A stretch of DNA of 64,000 nt from Pseudomonadota bacterium (lineage in GTDB: Bacteria; Pseudomonadota; Alphaproteobacteria; Micavibrionales; UBA2020): assembly GCA_021849295.1 (NCBI GenBank), contig JAJZTA010000014.1, positions 1 to 64,000 of the forward strand, read 5' to 3'. A model generated the notes under the pieces. It was not told the DNA's origin and did no database searches. It was given only the letters and a program-made list of their open reading frames with translations. Shown one piece after another: positions 60,731-64,000 of the stretch. Each line of letters opens with the position of its first letter. The stretch's first letter is position 1. The position numbers and the translations under genes are program-made.

Positions 60731-61555
60731 CTAGCTTTTTGTGTGTTTCGGGCCCTTTTTGGGCTTTGCGGCCTTTTTGGACGGCGCGGGGGTCATCAGG
60801 CTTTCCAGCCCCTTGCCGGTGGAAATGTCCGCCGGCGTCTTGCCGGGCTTGAAAACCTTGGCCGGCTTGCCGCCAAGCAGTTCGATTTTGCTGCCGCGGA
60901 TCAGCAGCGCCGAGCCTTCGCGCAAGCCGACGATCGGCGTGGCGTTGTCCTCGTGGTACTGGACGAGCCTGTCGGTGCGGGTCTCCCCCGCATAAGGCAC
61001 GCGCTTGCCGTCGGAATCGTCGTAATAGAAGTCCCCCTCGAAATAATGGGCGTTGATCTGGAACGGCACCAGCCCCATCGCGGCGAAGGATTTCGGCGCG
61101 ACGATCGGCATGTCGTTGGTGGTCATGATCGTCGGACAGGCGACGTTGGTGCCGGCGCTGCTGCCCATGTAGGGCATGCCTTTTTTGACCTTTTTAGCGA
61201 TGGCCTTGCCGAGGCCGGTCTTTTGCAAACGGTCGACAAGGCGGAAAGTATTGCCGCCGGAAACGAACACGCCGTCGACCTTATCCAGAACCTTGGCGGG
61301 ATCCTTGACGCTGTGGGCGGGAATGATGTTGATGCCGAGCGGCGCCAAAGCCTGCGCCCAGCGGTCGGCGGCATGCGCCTCGTCTTTTACGGCATAGGCG
61401 ACATAGAGGATGGTTTTTGGTTTTTCCGGTGATGCATCATAGAGTTCCGAGACTTTATTCGCAAATCCCTTGAAGCCGGTGCTCAGCAGTAGCAAGTTTA
61501 AATCTTTTTCCTGCGCGGAAGACGCTTTCTTGAAAGCCGCATTCATTTTTTTCAT
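60731..61555 (-). CDS. pepE: Peptidase E (S51 dipeptidase) with basic C-terminal tail
   Basis: This 274-aa aspartyl dipeptidase family protein has the nucleophile Ser in MPYMGSSAGTNVACPTI and the family motifs GVFVSGGNTFRLVDRL and PFQINAHYFEGD. Peptidase E cleaves N-terminal Asp-X dipeptides. Compared with the roughly 230-residue family norm it carries an extra tail with KKAAKPKKGPKHTKS, similar in style to the Lys-rich extension of RsfS. Confidence 0.88.
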   Translation of the reverse strand: MKKMNAAFKKASSAQEKDLNLLLLSTGFKGFANKVSELYDASPEKPKTILYVAYAVKDEAHAADRWAQALAPLGINIIPAHSVKDPAKVLDKVDGVFVSGGNTFRLVDRLQKTGLGKAIAKKVKKGMPYMGSSAGTNVACPTIMTTNDMPIVAPKSFAAMGLVPFQINAHYFEGDFYYDDSDGKRVPYAGETRTDRLVQYHEDNATPIVGLREGSALLIRGSKIELLGGKPAKVFKPGKTPADISTGKGLESLMTPAPSKKAAKPKKGPKHTKS

Positions 61556-61678
61556 TTTATCCCTGCCTGTTTAACAATTCGTGTGAAAATCCGCACAATA
61601 TTATTCCTTATGTCAATGCGCGTCAAGATGGTGAAACGGCGGGTGACAGGCGTGCGTATTCGAGATAATGTCCCTTTT

Positions 61679-62443
61679 ATGCAATCAGTCCTCAGGAAAA
61701 AGAGCGCCTTTTCACGGGTTCTCACGGCCACCGTCGATATTCTGCTGCCGCCGCGCTGCCTTGCGACCGGCGTGATCGTCGACGCCCCCGGCATGGTGAG
61801 CGCGTCCGTCTGGCCGCAATTGCAGTTCATCGAAGCGCCCTTTTGCACAACCTGCGGCATGCCCTTCAGCTTCGGGCTCGCGCCCGGCAACGATATCCTC
61901 TGCGCCGCCTGCATGGAGCGCGAACCCGTCTTCGACGCCGCGCGCGCCGCCGTAGTTTATAATGATGCCAGCCGCGCCATGATCCTCTCCTTCAAATACG
62001 GCGACAGGCTACATGCCGTCAAAACCTTCGCGCCGTGGATGACGCGCGCCGGAAAACCCCTGATAGACAGGGCCGATTGCATCATCCCCGTGCCGCTGCA
62101 CAACAGACGCCTGCGCGAGAGGCGCTTCAACCAGTCGGCCCTGCTCGCGCGGGAAATCGCCAAGGCCAGCGGGAAAACGTTCGTCCCCGACATGCTGCTG
62201 CGCACGCGCCACACCGTTCCGCAGCAGGGACTAACCTACAAAGAGCGCGGACAGAACGTGAAAGGCGCCTTCGGCATCGGCAAGAAACATCTGCACACGC
62301 TCGAGGGCAAAAACATTCTGCTCATCGACGACGTTTATACCAGCGGCGCGACGCTCAACGAATGCGCCCGCGTCCTGAAAAAGGCCAAGGCCGCCAGCGT
62401 CAGCGTCCTGACCGTCGCCAAGGTGACGCGGGACGACTTTTAA
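61679..62443 (+). CDS. comF: ComF family protein (phosphoribosyltransferase-like)
   Basis: The protein (about 254 residues from this start) has a zinc-finger-like N-terminus (PFCTTCGMPF, then CAACMEREPVFD) and a PRTase-type domain with the PRPP loop in ILLIDDVYTSGATLNECARV. PVPLHNRRLRERRFNQSALL is the ComF hallmark. ComF proteins are linked to natural DNA uptake, though many hosts are not competent. The start is uncertain: a GTG at 61583 opens the same frame. It is divergent from pepE. Confidence 0.87.
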   Translation: MQSVLRKKSAFSRVLTATVDILLPPRCLATGVIVDAPGMVSASVWPQLQFIEAPFCTTCGMPFSFGLAPGNDILCAACMEREPVFDAARAAVVYNDASRAMILSFKYGDRLHAVKTFAPWMTRAGKPLIDRADCIIPVPLHNRRLRERRFNQSALLAREIAKASGKTFVPDMLLRTRHTVPQQGLTYKERGQNVKGAFGIGKKHLHTLEGKNILLIDDVYTSGATLNECARVLKKAKAASVSVLTVAKVTRDDF

Positions 62444-62520
62444 GTTTTTATTGCACCGCACAAAAATTTTCTTGCCGTAAATCGGAATATATGTTCAACT
62501 ATAAGGAAAGAGGAACAGTT

Positions 62521-62619
62521 ATGATGAAACCGTGCTCATATTGCAATCTTGCGATGATTACCGGTGTCGAACCGGCAACAGCGATGACCGGTATTGAACC
62601 GGTTGGACGGCACGGCTGA
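62521..62619 (+). CDS. Possible 32-aa leader peptide upstream of the MFS gene
   Basis: A small frame begins MMKPCSYCNLA behind a strong double ribosome site (AAGGAAAGAGGAA, 62504-62516). It contains an internal repeat (MITGVEPAT, then MTGIEPVG) from an imperfect direct repeat in the DNA, and ends just before an inverted repeat. A CxxC pair is present. It may be a leader peptide or a real small protein; coding is not proven. Confidence 0.35.
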   Translation: MMKPCSYCNLAMITGVEPATAMTGIEPVGRHG

Positions 62620-62629
62620 CTCTTTTCGA

Positions 62630-62659
62630 CTGTCAGCCCTTTCAACCGGCGGCTGACAG
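62630..62659 (+). terminator. Inverted repeat between the small frame and the MFS gene
   Basis: CTGTCAGCC (62630-62638) pairs perfectly with GGCTGACAG (62651-62659), with a 12-nt loop. It has no immediate T-run, although TTTTTG follows 28 bases later. It could terminate comF transcription, act as an attenuator, or be an operator palindrome. Confidence 0.45.
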
Positions 62660-62732
62660 CATCTCCCCCGAAAATTCCAAAAAGTTTTTGTGTGATGTTC
62701 TGCCAGCGGCCACAATGTACTGCGAGGCGAAA

Positions 62733-63932
62733 ATGCGCATACAACGAAACCTGAGACTGATCGACGCCTACACGCTGGGCACAAACATGATTTTCGTGCT
62801 GCCGGTGCTGGTGCCCTATTACCACGACCGGATCGGCGTCGACTTCCACGGCTTCATGGTCGGTGAGGCCGCCTTTGCCGCGGCCGCCATCCTGTGCGAC
62901 GTTCCCGCCGGATGGCTCGCGGACATGTGGCAACGCAGGCATGTGGAAGCGCTCGGCATTTTCACCGAGCTGGCCGGATTCGCCATCCTGCTCTTCGCCC
63001 GCAGCTTCGCGGATGCCGTGACGGCGCAGGCCGTGATCGGCGTCGGCATCAGCCTCTGCACGGGCACGAACACGGCGATCCTTTACGACTCCCTGCTCTC
63101 CGTCGACCGCCAGCGGGAATACCGCCGGCGCGAAGGACGGCGTCTGGCCATGGGCTTTTATACGATGGCCGTCGCGGGCGTCATCGGCGGATTCATCTAC
63201 CCGCTCGACCACAGGCTGCCGCTGATCCTCACCATCGCCGCTTTCGCGGTCGCGGGCGTGGCCACGCTGCTGCTCGACGAGCCGCTGCGGCGCAAGCCTC
63301 CGCGCGTCCGGCATCCGCTGAAGGACATCTTCGCGACGATCAAATACGCGCTGCACGACCATGCCGGGATCGGCTTCGCCATCATGTCGGCGGCGGCGCT
63401 GTTCTCGGCGACGAAGATCGTCATGTGGACGCAGCAGCCCTACTTTATGTTGCTGCACGTGCCTGAAAAATGGTACGGCGTGCTGATGGCCGTGGGCTTT
63501 CTGCTCGGCGGCGCGGCGAGCCACGCCTCGCACCTGCTCGACGGAAAGATCGGCGCGCCGCGTGCGCTGGCGCTCATCTGGGCCGCGGCCATACTTGTCT
63601 GCGTCTGCGCGGCCTGGCAGCCCGGCTGGCACGGCATCGCCCTGCTCATGCTTGGCGGCACCTGCATCTTCGGCATGGCCAGCCCCCGCATCAACGAGGT
63701 GATCAACGACCATGTCGATTCCGCGCGCCGCGCGACGGTGCTTTCGACGCAAAGTCTGATGGTGCGGACGGTGTTCATCCCCTTAAGCGCCGTCATGGGC
63801 GGTCTGTCGAAGCACTGGGGCGTGACGGGCACGCTGCTCGGGCTGGCCCTGTGGCTCGGCGTGACGGGCGGTTTTCTGGGATTGCTGGCTTTGCGGCAAC
63901 GCAAAAAGCAGGCCGCTTCACAAGCCGTCTAG
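62733..63932 (+). CDS. MFS transporter
   Basis: This 399-aa protein has twelve hydrophobic helices and the MFS loop motif between helices 2 and 3 as DVPAGWLADMWQRRHVEALG. The start MRIQRNLRL at 62733 has GAGG upstream; the frame opens at 62688. The substrate is unknown. The pattern resembles small drug or metabolite exporters. Its stop overlaps that of an opposing gene at the window end. Confidence 0.85.
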   Translation: MRIQRNLRLIDAYTLGTNMIFVLPVLVPYYHDRIGVDFHGFMVGEAAFAAAAILCDVPAGWLADMWQRRHVEALGIFTELAGFAILLFARSFADAVTAQAVIGVGISLCTGTNTAILYDSLLSVDRQREYRRREGRRLAMGFYTMAVAGVIGGFIYPLDHRLPLILTIAAFAVAGVATLLLDEPLRRKPPRVRHPLKDIFATIKYALHDHAGIGFAIMSAAALFSATKIVMWTQQPYFMLLHVPEKWYGVLMAVGFLLGGAASHASHLLDGKIGAPRALALIWAAAILVCVCAAWQPGWHGIALLMLGGTCIFGMASPRINEVINDHVDSARRATVLSTQSLMVRTVFIPLSAVMGGLSKHWGVTGTLLGLALWLGVTGGFLGLLALRQRKKQAASQAV

Positions 63933-64000
63933 TTGAACATATCGGGAGACGGCGCTTCGTCATCGTCCGGCGCTTCTGCGGCGGCGGGCGGCGGGGCGCC
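63929..64000 (-). CDS. C-terminal end of an unidentified protein (partial)
   Basis: The last 23 codons of a minus-strand frame are visible: an Ala/Pro-rich stretch, then APDDDEAPSPDMFN and TAG. Tail-to-tail overlap with the MFS stop and the biased composition suggest a real gene continuing beyond the window. Its identity cannot be told. Confidence 0.5.
   Translation of the reverse strand, partial: GAPPPAAAEAPDDDEAPSPDMFN

Overview
The window looks like chromosomal DNA of an alphaproteobacterium, probably a deep-branching one such as the Rhodospirillales/Micavibrionales area; this is inferred from gene content only. The pointers are an F0 ATP synthase operon (atpI-atpB-atpE-atpF'-atpF) separated from F1, the run nadD-rsfS-rlmH-envC-ctpA-yibQ-rppH, ruvC-ruvA-ruvB-ybgC-tolQ-tolR-tolA-tolB, a DksA with an incomplete zinc finger, and a 6S RNA between zapA and the 5-formyltetrahydrofolate cyclo-ligase gene.

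Layout. 1-1040: the end of a decayed IS3-family element and a membrane-protein gene it truncated. 1153-4282: small metabolic and transport genes (cupin, aldo/keto reductase, a split EamA transporter pair, a lipoprotein). 4342-6851: F0 ATP synthase operon behind a good promoter, followed by an STT3-like membrane glycosyltransferase. 8689-13423: an unknown protein, putA and a small unknown protein. 13443-19184: NAD synthesis, ribosome silencing, rRNA methylation, cell-wall hydrolase control, periplasmic protease and RNA pyrophosphohydrolase genes, all on the plus strand. 19186-21923 (minus): DUF192, ymdB-like, 5-FCL, 6S RNA, zapA and a coiled-coil protein.

23026-30918 (minus) is the most unusual part. 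A 999-aa protein with an acidic repeat region and a VWA domain and a 960-aa AAA+ ATPase overlap by 4 nt and are followed by a 114-aa unknown. Upstream lie a diverged CobD/CbiB-type membrane protein and dksA. The pair resembles the CobS/CobT (MoxR-VWA) architecture, but no CobN or corrin pathway gene is present.

31231-42432 (minus) holds an M48 protease, valS, the Tol genes without pal, the RuvABC resolvasome and yebC. 42532-50914 is a purine-salvage/catabolism block: adenine deaminase reads rightwards, while xdhA-xdhB-xdhC-aceB-puuD read leftwards as overlapping genes. Together they can take adenine to urate and onward, with malate synthase able to consume glyoxylate. 50848-63932 holds a copper-type P-ATPase, fumC, a ribbon-helix-helix protein, a frameshifted HExxH peptidase gene, two methyltransferases (one an 890-aa multidomain protein), peptidase E, comF and an MFS transporter. 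A truncated gene ends the window. No tRNA, rRNA or CRISPR array was seen.
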